Of a stretch of 64,000 nucleotides of DNA, positions 7,662-16,376 are shown in pieces (position 1 is the first letter of the stretch; each line of letters starts with the position of its first letter). The notes beneath the pieces are model-generated. The model searched no databases. It had not been told where the DNA came from and saw only the letters and a list, made by a program, of their open reading frames with translations. Where the stretch lies: NCBI RefSeq assembly GCF_020907405.1, contig NZ_JAJJOE010000008.1, positions 372,001 to 436,000 on the forward strand, given 5' to 3'. Source of the DNA: Arthrobacter sp. zg-Y769. GTDB taxonomy: Bacteria; Actinomycetota; Actinomycetes; Actinomycetales; Micrococcaceae. Position numbers and translations under genes: made by a program.

Positions 7662-10600
7662 GTGCACGCGAACCGCGAACTTGTTGAAGCCCGCATCAGC
7701 CGGTTCCTGCGGGAACGGCTCGAACCTGCACGGTGGCGGGACCGGCGGCCGCTGGACATTGCCGTATGGACGGAACCGGGCGAGCCGGTGCCCTTCGCGG
7801 AGGCATCAGGCCGGGAATTCCTCCCCTTCAGCGCGGGCCAGGCCTGGGGCGCCCCGTGGGACACCACCTGGTTTCGGGTCAGCGGAACGGTACCCGACGG
7901 CTGGGCCGAAGCGGACGGCGTCCGGCCGGAGCTGGTGATCGATCTGGGGTTCGACGGCGACGGCCCGGGCTTCCAGGCCGAGGCGCTGGTCTACACGGAG
8001 CAGGGAACAATAGTCAAAGCGGTGGAACCGCGGAACCTGCACGTTCCGCTCCCCCGCCGGCCGGGTGAAACCTTCACCTACTACATCGAGGCCGCGTCCA
8101 ATCCCAACGTGATCGCGGGCTTCACTTACGCGCCCACTCCCATGGGCGACCGGACGACGGCGGGCAGCGCGCCGCTGTACGTGTTCCGCGCCGCGGACCT
8201 TGCCCTGCTGGACGTTCCGGCCTGGAACCTTGCCAGGGACTTCTGGACCCTCAACGGGCTAATGCATGAGCTGCCCATGGACCTGCCCCGCCGGCACGAA
8301 ATCCTGCGCGCAATGGAACGGGCGGTCGATGCGGTTGACCCCTCCGACATCCCCGGCACCGCCGGTGCCGGCCGGGCAGCGCTGGCCGCTGTGCTGGCCA
8401 GCCCGGCGTATGCGAGCGCGCACCGGATCTCCGCGGTGGGACACGCGCATATCGATACCGCCTGGCTGTGGCCCGTGCGGGAAACCATCCGGAAGGTGGC
8501 CCGGACCTTCGCCAATGTGCTGGAGCTGATGGACCACGATCCCGAGTTCGTTTTTACTGCCTCCTCAGCCCAGCAGTATGCGTGGCTGAAGGACCACAAT
8601 CCGGACCTGTTTGACCGGGTCGCCAAGAAGGTACGCAGCGGGCAGTTCGTGCCCACCGGCGGGATGTGGGTGGAATCGGACACGAACCTGCCCGGCGGTG
8701 AAGCGCTGGCGCGGCAGTTCGTGGCCGGAAAGCGCTTCTTCCGGGAGGAGTTCGGTGTGGACCCCGAGGTGGTCTGGCTGCCTGACTCATTCGGGTACTC
8801 CGCAGCGCTGCCGCAGATCGCCCGGGCCGCAGGCGCCCGGTGGTTCCTTACGCAGAAAATCTCCTGGAACGAAACCAACACCATGCCGCACTCCACGTTC
8901 CTCTGGGAGGGCATCGACGGCACCCGGCTGTTCACGCACTTTCCGCCCGTGGACACCTACAACTCCGAGCTCTCCGGCCAGGAACTGGCCCGTGCACAGC
9001 GCCAGTACGCCGAGAAGGGCTTCGGGAACACGTCCCTGGTTCCGTTCGGGTGGGGCGACGGCGGCGGCGGCCCCACCCGGGAGATGCTCGCGGCGGCGGA
9101 GCGCACCGCGGACCTGGAAGGGTCCCCGCAGGTGCGGCTTTCCAGCCCGGAACGGTTCTTCGCCGCAGCCGAGGAGGAACTGGCCGAGCCTCCGGTATGG
9201 TCCGGGGAGCTCTACCTGGAGTTTCACCGCGGTACCTACACGAGCCAGGCCAACACCAAAAAGGGCAACCGGCGCAGTGAGCACCTCCTGCGGGAAGCCG
9301 AATTGTGGGCAGCGACTGCCGCGGTGCGCACCGGTGCCGCGTACCCCTACGACGTGCTGGAACAGGCCTGGCACACGGTCCTGCTCCAGCAGTTCCATGA
9401 CATCCTGCCCGGCACCTCCATCGCCTGGGTGCATCAGGAAGCCGAGCGTAACTACGCCCGGGTGGCGGCAGCACTTGAGACGGTGATCGAGGACGCCGCC
9501 GGGACCCTGTTGGGCAGCGGCGACACCTTGGCGGTGCTGAACGCGGGTCCGTATCCGCAGCAGGGCGTGCCCGCTGGAGGTGCGGCTGCGGCGTCGGCTT
9601 TTGCGCGAAGCTCCGGCAGCTGGGAACGCACCGACGCCGGCTGGCATCTGGCGGGGCCCCGCCTTCGGCTGACGGTGGACGACGCCGGACTGTTTACCTC
9701 CCTGGTTGCCGACGGCCGGGAAGTGTTCCTGCCCGGCCGGCCCGGAAACCACTTCCAGCTCTTCCGCGACACTCCCAACCAGTGGGACGCGTGGGACCTG
9801 GACGCACACTACCGGTTCAGCAGCACCGAGCTGATGCAGCCCGACGCCATGAAGCTGGAGGATGACGGCCGGGTCCTGAGCATCGAGCGGTCTTTCGGCG
9901 CTTCCACCCTGGTGCAGCGTATTACGCTCAGCCCGGACGGTGCGGCGGTGGACCTCACCGTCGATGTGGACTGGCACGAACGGCAGAAGCTGCTCAAACT
10001 CGCCTTTCCGCTGGACGTGCATGCGGACCGCGCGGCGTCGGAAATCCAGTTTGGGCACCTCTACCGCCCCACCCATGCCAACACCTCCTGGGACGCGGCG
10101 CGCTTTGAAACAGTGGCGCACCGCTGGATCCACGTCGGGGAGCCCGGATTCGGCGTCGCCGTGGCCAATGACCGGACCTACGGGCACGATACGATCCGGG
10201 ACGAGGTGGACGGGCGGACCTGCACGACGGTCCGGCTGTCGCTGCTCCGCGCTCCGGTGTTCCCGGATCCGGGCACGGACCAGGGCCCGCACCGGTTCCG
10301 GTTTTCGCTGCGGCCGGCTGCAGGGATTCCCGACGCGGTGGCGGAGGGATACCGGCTGAACCTGCCGCTGCGCACGGTATCCGGAGTTGGAGCCGCCGAC
10401 ACCGTCCCGCTGCTGGCGGTGGATCATCCCGCGGTGGTGATCGAGGCGGTGAAGCTCGCAGAGGACCGCAGCGGCGACGTCGTCGTCCGGCTTTATGAGG
10501 CATTCGGCGGGCGGGCGACGGCGCGGGTCACAGCCGGTTTCGACTACTCCTCAGTTGCCGCGATGGACCTGCTGGAACGTCCGGTGGACTCTGTGGCCAT

Positions 10601-10679
10601 GGTCGATGCCGGAGACGGCGGGGTGCAGTTGTCGCTGCGGCCTTTCGAGCTGGTCACGCTGCGGTTCCGGGTCAGTTGA
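7662..10679 (+). CDS. Alpha-mannosidase, glycoside hydrolase family 38
   Basis: Retaining exo-alpha-mannosidase of 1005 residues, close to the usual length of bacterial GH38 enzymes. An N-terminal jelly-roll-like region comes first. The catalytic domain opens with the metal-binding HAHIDTAWLWP motif (H261, H263, D265) and carries the nucleophile Asp375 in LPDSFGY. A central helical domain and long beta-sandwich C-terminus follow. The frame is open well into the preceding permease gene, but that part is a shadow; the GTG at 7662, nine bases after the permease stop and behind AAGG, gives the normal N-terminus. There is no signal peptide, so it acts in the cytoplasm on sugars brought in by the importer. 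It ends the operon. Confidence 0.92.
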   Translation: MHANRELVEARISRFLRERLEPARWRDRRPLDIAVWTEPGEPVPFAEASGREFLPFSAGQAWGAPWDTTWFRVSGTVPDGWAEADGVRPELVIDLGFDGDGPGFQAEALVYTEQGTIVKAVEPRNLHVPLPRRPGETFTYYIEAASNPNVIAGFTYAPTPMGDRTTAGSAPLYVFRAADLALLDVPAWNLARDFWTLNGLMHELPMDLPRRHEILRAMERAVDAVDPSDIPGTAGAGRAALAAVLASPAYASAHRISAVGHAHIDTAWLWPVRETIRKVARTFANVLELMDHDPEFVFTASSAQQYAWLKDHNPDLFDRVAKKVRSGQFVPTGGMWVESDTNLPGGEALARQFVAGKRFFREEFGVDPEVVWLPDSFGYSAALPQIARAAGARWFLTQKISWNETNTMPHSTFLWEGIDGTRLFTHFPPVDTYNSELSGQELARAQRQYAEKGFGNTSLVPFGWGDGGGGPTREMLAAAERTADLEGSPQVRLSSPERFFAAAEEELAEPPVWSGELYLEFHRGTYTSQANTKKGNRRSEHLLREAELWAATAAVRTGAAYPYDVLEQAWHTVLLQQFHDILPGTSIAWVHQEAERNYARVAAALETVIEDAAGTLLGSGDTLAVLNAGPYPQQGVPAGGAAAASAFARSSGSWERTDAGWHLAGPRLRLTVDDAGLFTSLVADGREVFLPGRPGNHFQLFRDTPNQWDAWDLDAHYRFSSTELMQPDAMKLEDDGRVLSIERSFGASTLVQRITLSPDGAAVDLTVDVDWHERQKLLKLAFPLDVHADRAASEIQFGHLYRPTHANTSWDAARFETVAHRWIHVGEPGFGVAVANDRTYGHDTIRDEVDGRTCTTVRLSLLRAPVFPDPGTDQGPHRFRFSLRPAAGIPDAVAEGYRLNLPLRTVSGVGAADTVPLLAVDHPAVVIEAVKLAEDRSGDVVVRLYEAFGGRATARVTAGFDYSSVAAMDLLERPVDSVAMVDAGDGGVQLSLRPFELVTLRFRVS

Positions 10680-10694
10680 CGGGCCGGTCCCCGG

Positions 10695-10784
10695 ATCGAG
10701 TCTGCAACATTTACCGTTTCAGCAATCGAGTCTGCAATATTTACCGTTTTGGGGCCGAATATCGGTAAATATTGCAGACTCGAT
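10695..10784. repeat. Compound palindrome: two direct 22-nt arms and one perfect inverted arm
   Basis: Arms at 10695-10716 and 10725-10746 are direct repeats differing at one base. The second is matched exactly by its reverse complement at 10763-10784 across a 16-base loop beginning TTTT. The arm sequence fits ATCGA-N3-TGCA-N4-TTACCG, as at 4263-4321. The extra upstream arm is followed by TTTCAGC, like the loop start of the 4.3-kb element, so it looks like half of a second copy. The element lies between convergent genes (mannosidase and thiolase) and may also end transcription, although no clear T-tract follows. Confidence 0.8.
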
Positions 10785-10822
10785 GCGAAACAGTCCGAAC
10801 CACGAAGGTCCCCGGAACCGCG

Positions 10823-11989
10823 CTACAGCCGGAAGCTCTCGTCCAGCCGCTCAATGATGGTGACATTCGCCTGGCCGCCGCCCTCGCACATGGTCTGCAG
10901 GCCGTAGCGGCCGCCCGTGCGCTCAAGTTCATGCAGCAGCGTGGTCATAATCCGCGCGCCGGTGGCCCCGATCGGGTGGCCCAGGGCGATGCCGCCGCCG
11001 TTGACATTGACCTTGGCCATATCCACGCCGAGCTCCCGCTGCCAGGCCAGCACCACGGAGGCGAAGGCCTCGTTGATTTCCAGCAGGTCCATGTCCTCGA
11101 TGCTCATCCCGGTGCGCTTCAGGGCATGCCGGGTGGCTTCGATCGGAGCGCTGAGCATCATGACCGGATCATCCCCGCGGGCGGAAATGGAGTGGATGCG
11201 GGCGCGGGGCTTCAACCCGTAGCGGCGCACCGCATCTTCGGACGCGACCAGCAGCACGGCGGCGGCATCGGAAATCTGCGAGGAGGTCGCAGCGGTGAGG
11301 TGTCCGCCCTCGGCCAGGGGTGCGAGCGTGGCGATCTTGGCGCGGTCCGGATCCCGGGGACCCTCATCCGCGGTGACGCCGTTCATCGGCAGGATTTCCC
11401 GGTCGAAGCGGCCCTCGCCCTGCGCAGCAATGGCACGCATGTGGGATTCGACGGCGAAGTCCTCCATCTCCTCGCGCGTCAGCCCCCACTGCTTGACCAT
11501 CATCTCCGCACCGATGAACTGGGAGATCTGCTGGTTCCCGTAGCGCTTCTCCCAGCCGACGGAGCCGGCAAACGGGTTCGGGAAGCCCAGCTCCTTGGCA
11601 GCCGAGTTGGCGAAGGACAGCGGCACGGAGGACATGCTCTGCACACCGCCGGCAATCACGAGATCGCTGGTGCCGCTCATCACGGCCTGCGCGGCGTAGG
11701 ACACGGCCTGCTGACCGGAACCGCACTGGCGCTCCACGGTGGTGCCGGGAACGCGTTCGGACAGGCCCGCCGCGAGCCAGGAGGTGCGGGCAATGTCCAT
11801 GGCCTGCGGTCCCACCTGGTCAATGGCGCCGAGGATGACCTCGTCATACTCCGCGGAGTCGATCCCTGCGCGCCGGACCGTTTCGGCAATCACATGCGCG
11901 GCGAGGTCGGCGGGATGGATTGTGCTCAGTCCCCCGTTGCGCTTGCCGACGGGAGTGCGGACGGCGTCGATGATGAAGGCTTCAGCCAT
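10823..11989 (-). CDS. Acetyl-CoA C-acetyltransferase (thiolase)
   Basis: Cytoplasmic thiolase, 388 residues, condensing or cleaving acyl-CoA and acetyl-CoA. The nucleophilic cysteine is Cys89 in ERQCGSGQQAV. NEAFA, GHPIGATGAR and the C-terminal CEGGGQ supply the remaining catalytic His and Cys. I chose the start giving MAEAFIIDAVRTP, which matches the family N-terminus and follows AAGGCCC; the open frame upstream runs through repeats and is not coding. It stands alone facing the mannosidase operon, separate from the fadA at 36.7 kb, so its pathway (degradative or biosynthetic) is open. Confidence 0.92.
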   Translation of the reverse strand: MAEAFIIDAVRTPVGKRNGGLSTIHPADLAAHVIAETVRRAGIDSAEYDEVILGAIDQVGPQAMDIARTSWLAAGLSERVPGTTVERQCGSGQQAVSYAAQAVMSGTSDLVIAGGVQSMSSVPLSFANSAAKELGFPNPFAGSVGWEKRYGNQQISQFIGAEMMVKQWGLTREEMEDFAVESHMRAIAAQGEGRFDREILPMNGVTADEGPRDPDRAKIATLAPLAEGGHLTAATSSQISDAAAVLLVASEDAVRRYGLKPRARIHSISARGDDPVMMLSAPIEATRHALKRTGMSIEDMDLLEINEAFASVVLAWQRELGVDMAKVNVNGGGIALGHPIGATGARIMTTLLHELERTGGRYGLQTMCEGGGQANVTIIERLDESFRL

Positions 11990-12170
11990 GGTCGAGGGCC
12001 TTTCGTCGTTGTAAGGCAGTTTTGTTCCCTGGTCGCGTGGACCCAGGGCCGGCACCCGGTGCACGGGGTATGTGCCGTGCACCACAATAGGCGATTCTGT
12101 CGGGCCGGTAACCAGACCAGCGGTATGTGTGTGGCCGTGCCGCTGGCTGGGCTGGATATCTTCCCGGCTC

Positions 12171-12312
12171 GTTTCCCTGCGGTTTGTCCGGATCCCTGCG
12201 CTTGTCCGTTTCCCTGCGTTTGTCCGTTTTCCTGCGGTTTGTCCGGATCCCTGCGCGGCGCGGCGCAGGGATTGCGACATTCCGCAGTAATTACGACAAA
12301 CCGCAGGGATTC
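12171..12312. repeat. CCTGCGGTTTGTCCGGAT-type direct and inverted repeats
   Basis: A 26-base unit occurs perfectly at 12176-12201 and 12231-12256, with degenerate shorter units between (around 12202-12230). An inverted piece, GACAAACCGCAGGGA, lies at 12295-12309, and a GC-rich palindrome (GCGCGGCGCGGCGC) lies at about 12253-12266. The same core recurs around 42036-42120 in another intergenic region. It lies upstream of the thiolase gene on the opposite side of a roughly 180-base AT-poorer leader. I see no coding in it. Confidence 0.8.
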
Positions 12313-12315
12313 CCG

Positions 12316-12430
12316 ACCCGCCCAGCACCAACACGGTCTACCCCATCTCCGCGACGCGCGCCGACCCCGCTGGCAATCCCGATCCCACCCGCCCAGCACC
12401 GGCACGGTCCACCCATCCCCGTGACCCAGT
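12316..12430. repeat. Imperfect 71-bp tandem duplication
   Basis: A stretch beginning ACCCGCCCAGCACC at 12316 recurs 71 bases later at 12387, with several substitutions (CACGGT, then ACCC, then CCG.GAC are conserved in both). It directly follows the CCTGCGG repeats and ends shortly before the regulator promoter at 12479. Together with the preceding repeats it fills the non-coding gap between the thiolase and the ArsR-like regulator; no gene is supported there. Confidence 0.6.
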
Positions 12431-12478
12431 CCTGCGCCGACCGCCCCGGCCCAGCCGAAACCCCAATCTAAAGAACCC

Positions 12479-12507
12479 TTGCTAAAGACTTCTTTAGCAC
12501 CTAGCCT
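12479..12507 (+). promoter_or_regulatory. Promoter with operator palindrome in the spacer; probable leaderless start
   Basis: TTGCTA (12479-12484) and TAGCCT (12502-12507) are spaced 17 bases apart, a good -35/-10 pair. Inside lies the perfect palindrome GCTAAAGACTTCTTTAGC (12481-12498), and a further half-site CTAAAGA lies at 12468-12474. The ATG of the regulator follows eight bases after the -10 box with no ribosome site, so the mRNA is probably leaderless. A repressor bound here would block polymerase directly; autorepression by the adjacent ArsR-like protein is the obvious hypothesis. Confidence 0.7.
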
Positions 12508-12514
12508 CAACCCC

Positions 12515-13141
12515 ATGAACCAGACACCGGACCCGGCAGTGACCGGCCCGAAACAGCACGCCGCGACCCCCGGAGCGTCCGGTGAGCAGGTGTTCGCCGA
12601 TCCGGTGCAGATCCGTGCGCTGGCCCATCCGGTCCGGCTGGAACTACTCGGTTACCTGGATGACGCCGGAACGGCCACGGCGACAGAGTGCGCCGCAGCC
12701 ATCGGCGAATCCGTAGCCAGCTGTTCCTACCACCTGCGCGTCCTGGCCCGGCACGGTTACATCGAACAGGTCCACCAGCCAGGCCGGGAAAAGCCGTGGA
12801 AGACGGTCGCGCTGCACCGGTCCAACGTCATCGATCCGAAGACCCCCGGCTCCGTGCACGCGGTTTCGGCCGTGGCCGCAATAGAGGTGGACCGCCAGTT
12901 GAAACGGATCCAGTCTTGGCTTAGCCGCTCCCCCGCACTTCCGCCGGAAGACCTCGAGGTGGCAACGGTGCACGAGGCCCGCACCTATGCCACCCACCAG
13001 GAAATCCTGCAGCTGCGGGAAGACCTGTGGCAGCTGGCCCGGCGCTTCGAAGGCCGCTGGGAGAACCCCGACCAGCGCCCCGCAGGAGCGGTCCCGGTCC
13101 GCCTGTTCTCCGTCCTCAACGTTGATCCGGGGCAGGAATGA
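12515..13141 (+). CDS. ArsR-like winged-helix transcriptional regulator
   Basis: DNA-binding regulator of 208 residues. The winged helix-turn-helix spans about residues 28-100: RALAHPVRLELLGYL opens the domain and the recognition helix lies in ESVASCSYHLRVLARHGYIEQV, typical of ArsR/HTH_20 proteins. No metal-binding cysteine pair is evident, so the ligand is unknown. The ATG at 12515 is preferred over an upstream TTG because the promoter places transcription start at about this point. Its stop overlaps the start of the MFS gene (ATGA), a classic regulator-exporter pair, so it probably controls that transporter and itself. Confidence 0.85.
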   Translation: MNQTPDPAVTGPKQHAATPGASGEQVFADPVQIRALAHPVRLELLGYLDDAGTATATECAAAIGESVASCSYHLRVLARHGYIEQVHQPGREKPWKTVALHRSNVIDPKTPGSVHAVSAVAAIEVDRQLKRIQSWLSRSPALPPEDLEVATVHEARTYATHQEILQLREDLWQLARRFEGRWENPDQRPAGAVPVRLFSVLNVDPGQE

Positions 13142-14463
13142 CCACGGCGTCGCCGGCTGTCGGCACCAACCGCGACGTCCTGCGCATTTCCGGTTTTCGG
13201 AGGCTTGCCCTGGCCTGGGTGTTCTCCAACTTCGGCGACTCGGTCTTGTTCCTGACCGCCGCCATCTGGGTCAAGCAGCTCACGGGCAGCGACGCCGCCG
13301 CAGGCCTCGTGTTCGCTGCCCTCGGCCTTCCGGCGCTCCTGGCCCCCTTCACCGGCCGCCTGGCAGACCGTTACCGGAGCAGACCGCTGCTCATCCTCAC
13401 CAACCTGTCCGCCGGCGTCGTGATCCTCGCCCTCCTGGCTGTCCGCGGCGTTGATACGGTCTGGCTGGTCTATGCGGTCATCTTCGTCTACGCCATTTCC
13501 TCCTACATCACCGCAGCCGCCCAATCCGGGCTGCTCCGCAACCTGCTGGACACCCGCCTCCTCGCCCCCGCAAACGGCATCCTGAGCAGCATCGACCAGG
13601 GCCTGCGCATCGTCTCGCCGCTGGTGGGAGCCGGAATGCTCGCCCTGTGGGGAATGGACACCGTTGTACTGCTGGCCACCGGCTGCTTCCTTGCAGCCGC
13701 GCTGATCCTGGCCACCCTGAAACTGTCCGAAACGGTCTCCGCCCGGGACACGGGTGAGACGTTCTGGCAGAGCACGACGGCGGGCGTCCGCTTCATGTCC
13801 CGGCACCCCCTGCTCAGCCGCGCCCTGCTGACCCTGGGCATCGCCATGGGTGCCACCGGAATCCTCAACGTGACGGTCTTCGCCACCGTGGAGCAGGGCC
13901 TGGGCAGGCCGCCGGAATTCCTCAGTGTGCTGCTGGGTGCGCAGGGAGTCATGGCGGTTCTGGGCGGGCTCACGGCGAGCCTGGTGATCCGGCGTTTCGG
14001 GGTCCGCCGCTGCATGGTGTTCGGCGTTGCCCTGCTTGCCGGCGGCGTCCTGACCACCGCCCTTACCTTCCTGCCGCTGGTGATGACCGGCGCTGCGGCG
14101 GTCGGCACGGGCGCCTCGTGGATGATCATCGCTTTCGTCACGCTGCGGCAGGAGGAGACACCGCCCGGCATGCAGGGCCGGACCGCGGCCGTAACGCAGG
14201 TAATGACCAACCTGCCCCAGGTCGGGGCCTCCATGCTTGCGGCGGTGCTCATCGGGATCATGCCGTACCAGGCGCTGGTGGCAGCCATGGCCGTCGCCTG
14301 CCTGCTTGCGGCAGTGCCCTTGCTGTCCCGGCACGCGCGCTCGGTCGCCCCTAAAGACACGGACGACGGCGGCCCGGGAGATGCGGGTGCCGGAGATGCG
14401 GGCGACGACGACGGCGGCACGGACATCCCCGTCCGGGCGTCCGACGGGCGGCGGGTAGAATGA
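13138..14463 (+). CDS. Major facilitator superfamily exporter
   Basis: Membrane transporter of 441 residues with about 12 predicted helices. The loop after helix 2 holds the GRLADRYRSRP motif characteristic of MFS proteins, and the middle has an EN-type NGILSSIDQGLRIVSP segment as in drug-efflux/MFS_3 members. The acidic, Gly/Asp-rich tail (last about 35 residues) is probably disordered. It is translationally coupled to the regulator. The substrate cannot be inferred; export of a small toxic compound is the usual role of such pairs. Confidence 0.87.
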   Translation: MTTASPAVGTNRDVLRISGFRRLALAWVFSNFGDSVLFLTAAIWVKQLTGSDAAAGLVFAALGLPALLAPFTGRLADRYRSRPLLILTNLSAGVVILALLAVRGVDTVWLVYAVIFVYAISSYITAAAQSGLLRNLLDTRLLAPANGILSSIDQGLRIVSPLVGAGMLALWGMDTVVLLATGCFLAAALILATLKLSETVSARDTGETFWQSTTAGVRFMSRHPLLSRALLTLGIAMGATGILNVTVFATVEQGLGRPPEFLSVLLGAQGVMAVLGGLTASLVIRRFGVRRCMVFGVALLAGGVLTTALTFLPLVMTGAAAVGTGASWMIIAFVTLRQEETPPGMQGRTAAVTQVMTNLPQVGASMLAAVLIGIMPYQALVAAMAVACLLAAVPLLSRHARSVAPKDTDDGGPGDAGAGDAGDDDGGTDIPVRASDGRRVE

Positions 14464-14548
14464 AAAAGCTGTGTTCTGAGCAGCCGGCTGCCGGGGAGAA
14501 GTCCCGCCCGACAAGCAGTCCCACCCACCAGAGTCTGAAAGCAGCGGA

Positions 14549-16180
14549 GTGTCCCAACAGGTTTCCACCCCCGTCAGCGCCACCGCCACCAAAGAGATCG
14601 TCAAGGAGTCCGCCCGCCGGCGTACCTTTGCCGTGATCTCGCACCCCGACGCCGGTAAGTCCACGCTCACCGAAGCGCTGGCCCTGCACGCCCGGGTGAT
14701 CGGCACGGCCGGCGCCACCAACGGCAAGGAAAACCGCCGCGAAACGGTCTCCGACTGGATGCAGATGGAAAAGGACCGCGGCATCTCCATCAGCTCCACG
14801 GCCCTGCAGTTCGCCTACCGCGACACCGTGATCAACCTGCTGGACACCCCCGGCCACGCCGACTTCTCCGAGGACACCTACCGCGTCCTCGCCGCCGTGG
14901 ACTGCGCCGTGATGCTCGTGGACGCCGCCAAGGGCCTGGAAACCCAGACCATGAAGCTCTTCGAGGTCTGCCGCTCCCGCAACCTGCCCATCATCACCGT
15001 CATCAACAAGTGGGACCGGCCCGGCCTGGATCCGCTGGCCCTGATGGATGAAATCACCGAACGCACCGGTCTCGAGCCGATGCCGCTGACCTGGGCCGTG
15101 GGCATCGCCGGCGATTTCCGCGGCGTGTGGGACCTGCAGAAGGACGAATACGTCCACTTCGAACGGCAGAACTCCGGCGCCTCCCTCGCCAAGGAGGACC
15201 ACTTCACCCCGGAGCAGGCCCTGGAACGCGAAGGCGACGTCTGGACCGATTCCCTGGACGAAGCCGAGCTGGTCATTGACGGCCGCGAGTTCGACCGCAA
15301 CAAGTTCCTGGACGCTAAGGCCACCCCCATCCTCTTCTCCTCCGCAGCGCTGAACTTCGGCGTGAAGCAGATCCTGGACGCCTTGGTGGACCTGGCGCCG
15401 TCGGCCACTGCCCGCGAGGACAAGGACGGCGGGCTCCGCCCGGTCGAGGCACCGTTCTCCGGTTTCGTGTTCAAGGTGCAGGCCGGCATGAACAAGGCCC
15501 ACCGCGACCACGTGGCGTTCATCCGTGTCTGCTCCGGGATCTTCGAACGCGGCATGGTGGTCACGCATTCCAACACCGGCAAGACCTTCGCCACCAAGTA
15601 CGCGCAGCACCTGTTCGGCCGCGAACGCGAGGTCATCGACCAGGCATACCCGGGCGACGTCGTCGGGCTGGTCAACGCCTCCGCGCTGCGGGTGGGTGAC
15701 AGCCTCTACGTCGAGGAACCGGTGGAGTACCCGCCCATTCCATTCTTCTCCCCCGAGCACTTCCGCGTGGCGCGGTCCCAGGACCCCAGCCGCTACAAGC
15801 AGTTCCGGCGAGGTATCGACCAGCTCGAGCACGAGGGCATCATCCAGGTGCTGCGTTCGGACCGCCGCGGCGATCAGGCGCCCGTGCTGGCCGCCGTCGG
15901 CCCGATGCAGTTCGAAGTGGTTGAGGACCGCATGACGCAGGACTTTAACGCGCCCATGCGCTACGAGCAGCTCTCCTACTCGCTGGCCCGGCTCACCACC
16001 GCCGACGCCGCCGAAAAGCTCAGCAACGTGCACGGTGCCGAAGTGCTGGTCCGGACCGACGGCGCGTTCGTGGCCGTCTTCAACGACGTCTGGGCGCTGC
16101 GCCGGGTGGAAAAGAACCACCCGGACATCAGCCTGACCGTCATCGGCACCGAGTCCCCGAACAGCAGCCGCGGCTACTAA
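14549..16180 (+). CDS. prfC: Peptide chain release factor 3
   Basis: GTPase that recycles release factors RF1/RF2 from the ribosome after termination. It has 543 residues, near the family length. The G1 loop HPDAGKST lies at about residues 33-40, the switch-II DTPGHADF motif at about 96-103 and NKWD at about 151-154. A domain-2 barrel and C-terminal RF3 domain follow. The RF3-specific DWMQMEKDRGISISST stretch separates it from elongation factor G. The GTG start gives the expected N-terminal extension before ARRRTFAVISHPDAGKST. It is a monocistronic gene. Confidence 0.95.
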   Translation: MSQQVSTPVSATATKEIVKESARRRTFAVISHPDAGKSTLTEALALHARVIGTAGATNGKENRRETVSDWMQMEKDRGISISSTALQFAYRDTVINLLDTPGHADFSEDTYRVLAAVDCAVMLVDAAKGLETQTMKLFEVCRSRNLPIITVINKWDRPGLDPLALMDEITERTGLEPMPLTWAVGIAGDFRGVWDLQKDEYVHFERQNSGASLAKEDHFTPEQALEREGDVWTDSLDEAELVIDGREFDRNKFLDAKATPILFSSAALNFGVKQILDALVDLAPSATAREDKDGGLRPVEAPFSGFVFKVQAGMNKAHRDHVAFIRVCSGIFERGMVVTHSNTGKTFATKYAQHLFGREREVIDQAYPGDVVGLVNASALRVGDSLYVEEPVEYPPIPFFSPEHFRVARSQDPSRYKQFRRGIDQLEHEGIIQVLRSDRRGDQAPVLAAVGPMQFEVVEDRMTQDFNAPMRYEQLSYSLARLTTADAAEKLSNVHGAEVLVRTDGAFVAVFNDVWALRRVEKNHPDISLTVIGTESPNSSRGY

Positions 16181-16237
16181 GCCCTGCACCGCTCGCACCT
16201 TCTGTACAGCTCCGGTGGGCCAGACACGGGCCAGGCA

Positions 16238-16289
16238 GCATCGCCTGTACGGAAGGTACGACGCACACGGCATCACCTGTACAGCAGGT
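16238..16289. repeat. Short direct repeat after prfC
   Basis: A 20-base unit GCATCGCCTGTACGGAAGGT at 16238-16257 recurs at 16270-16289 with three changes. The second copy contains the small inverted repeat CACCTG/CAGGTG. It lies in the 196-base gap between prfC and the small lipoprotein gene; no classical terminator is seen there. Confidence 0.5.
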
Positions 16290-16376
16290 GAAGGACACGC
16301 CTGCCTCCACAAAAGAAACCGAACTGATTCCGCATTCCGTGCACCGTTCGGTTCCAATCTGCGCTAGCCTGCCCGG

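Noticed and set aside
8787-10427. 546-codon open frame opposite the mannosidase
   Set aside because: Antisense shadow of a GH38 gene with intact catalytic motifs.
12171-12312. CRISPR array at the CCTGCGG repeats
   Set aside because: Units differ in length, occur in both orientations, and have no spacers of constant size; no cas genes are present.
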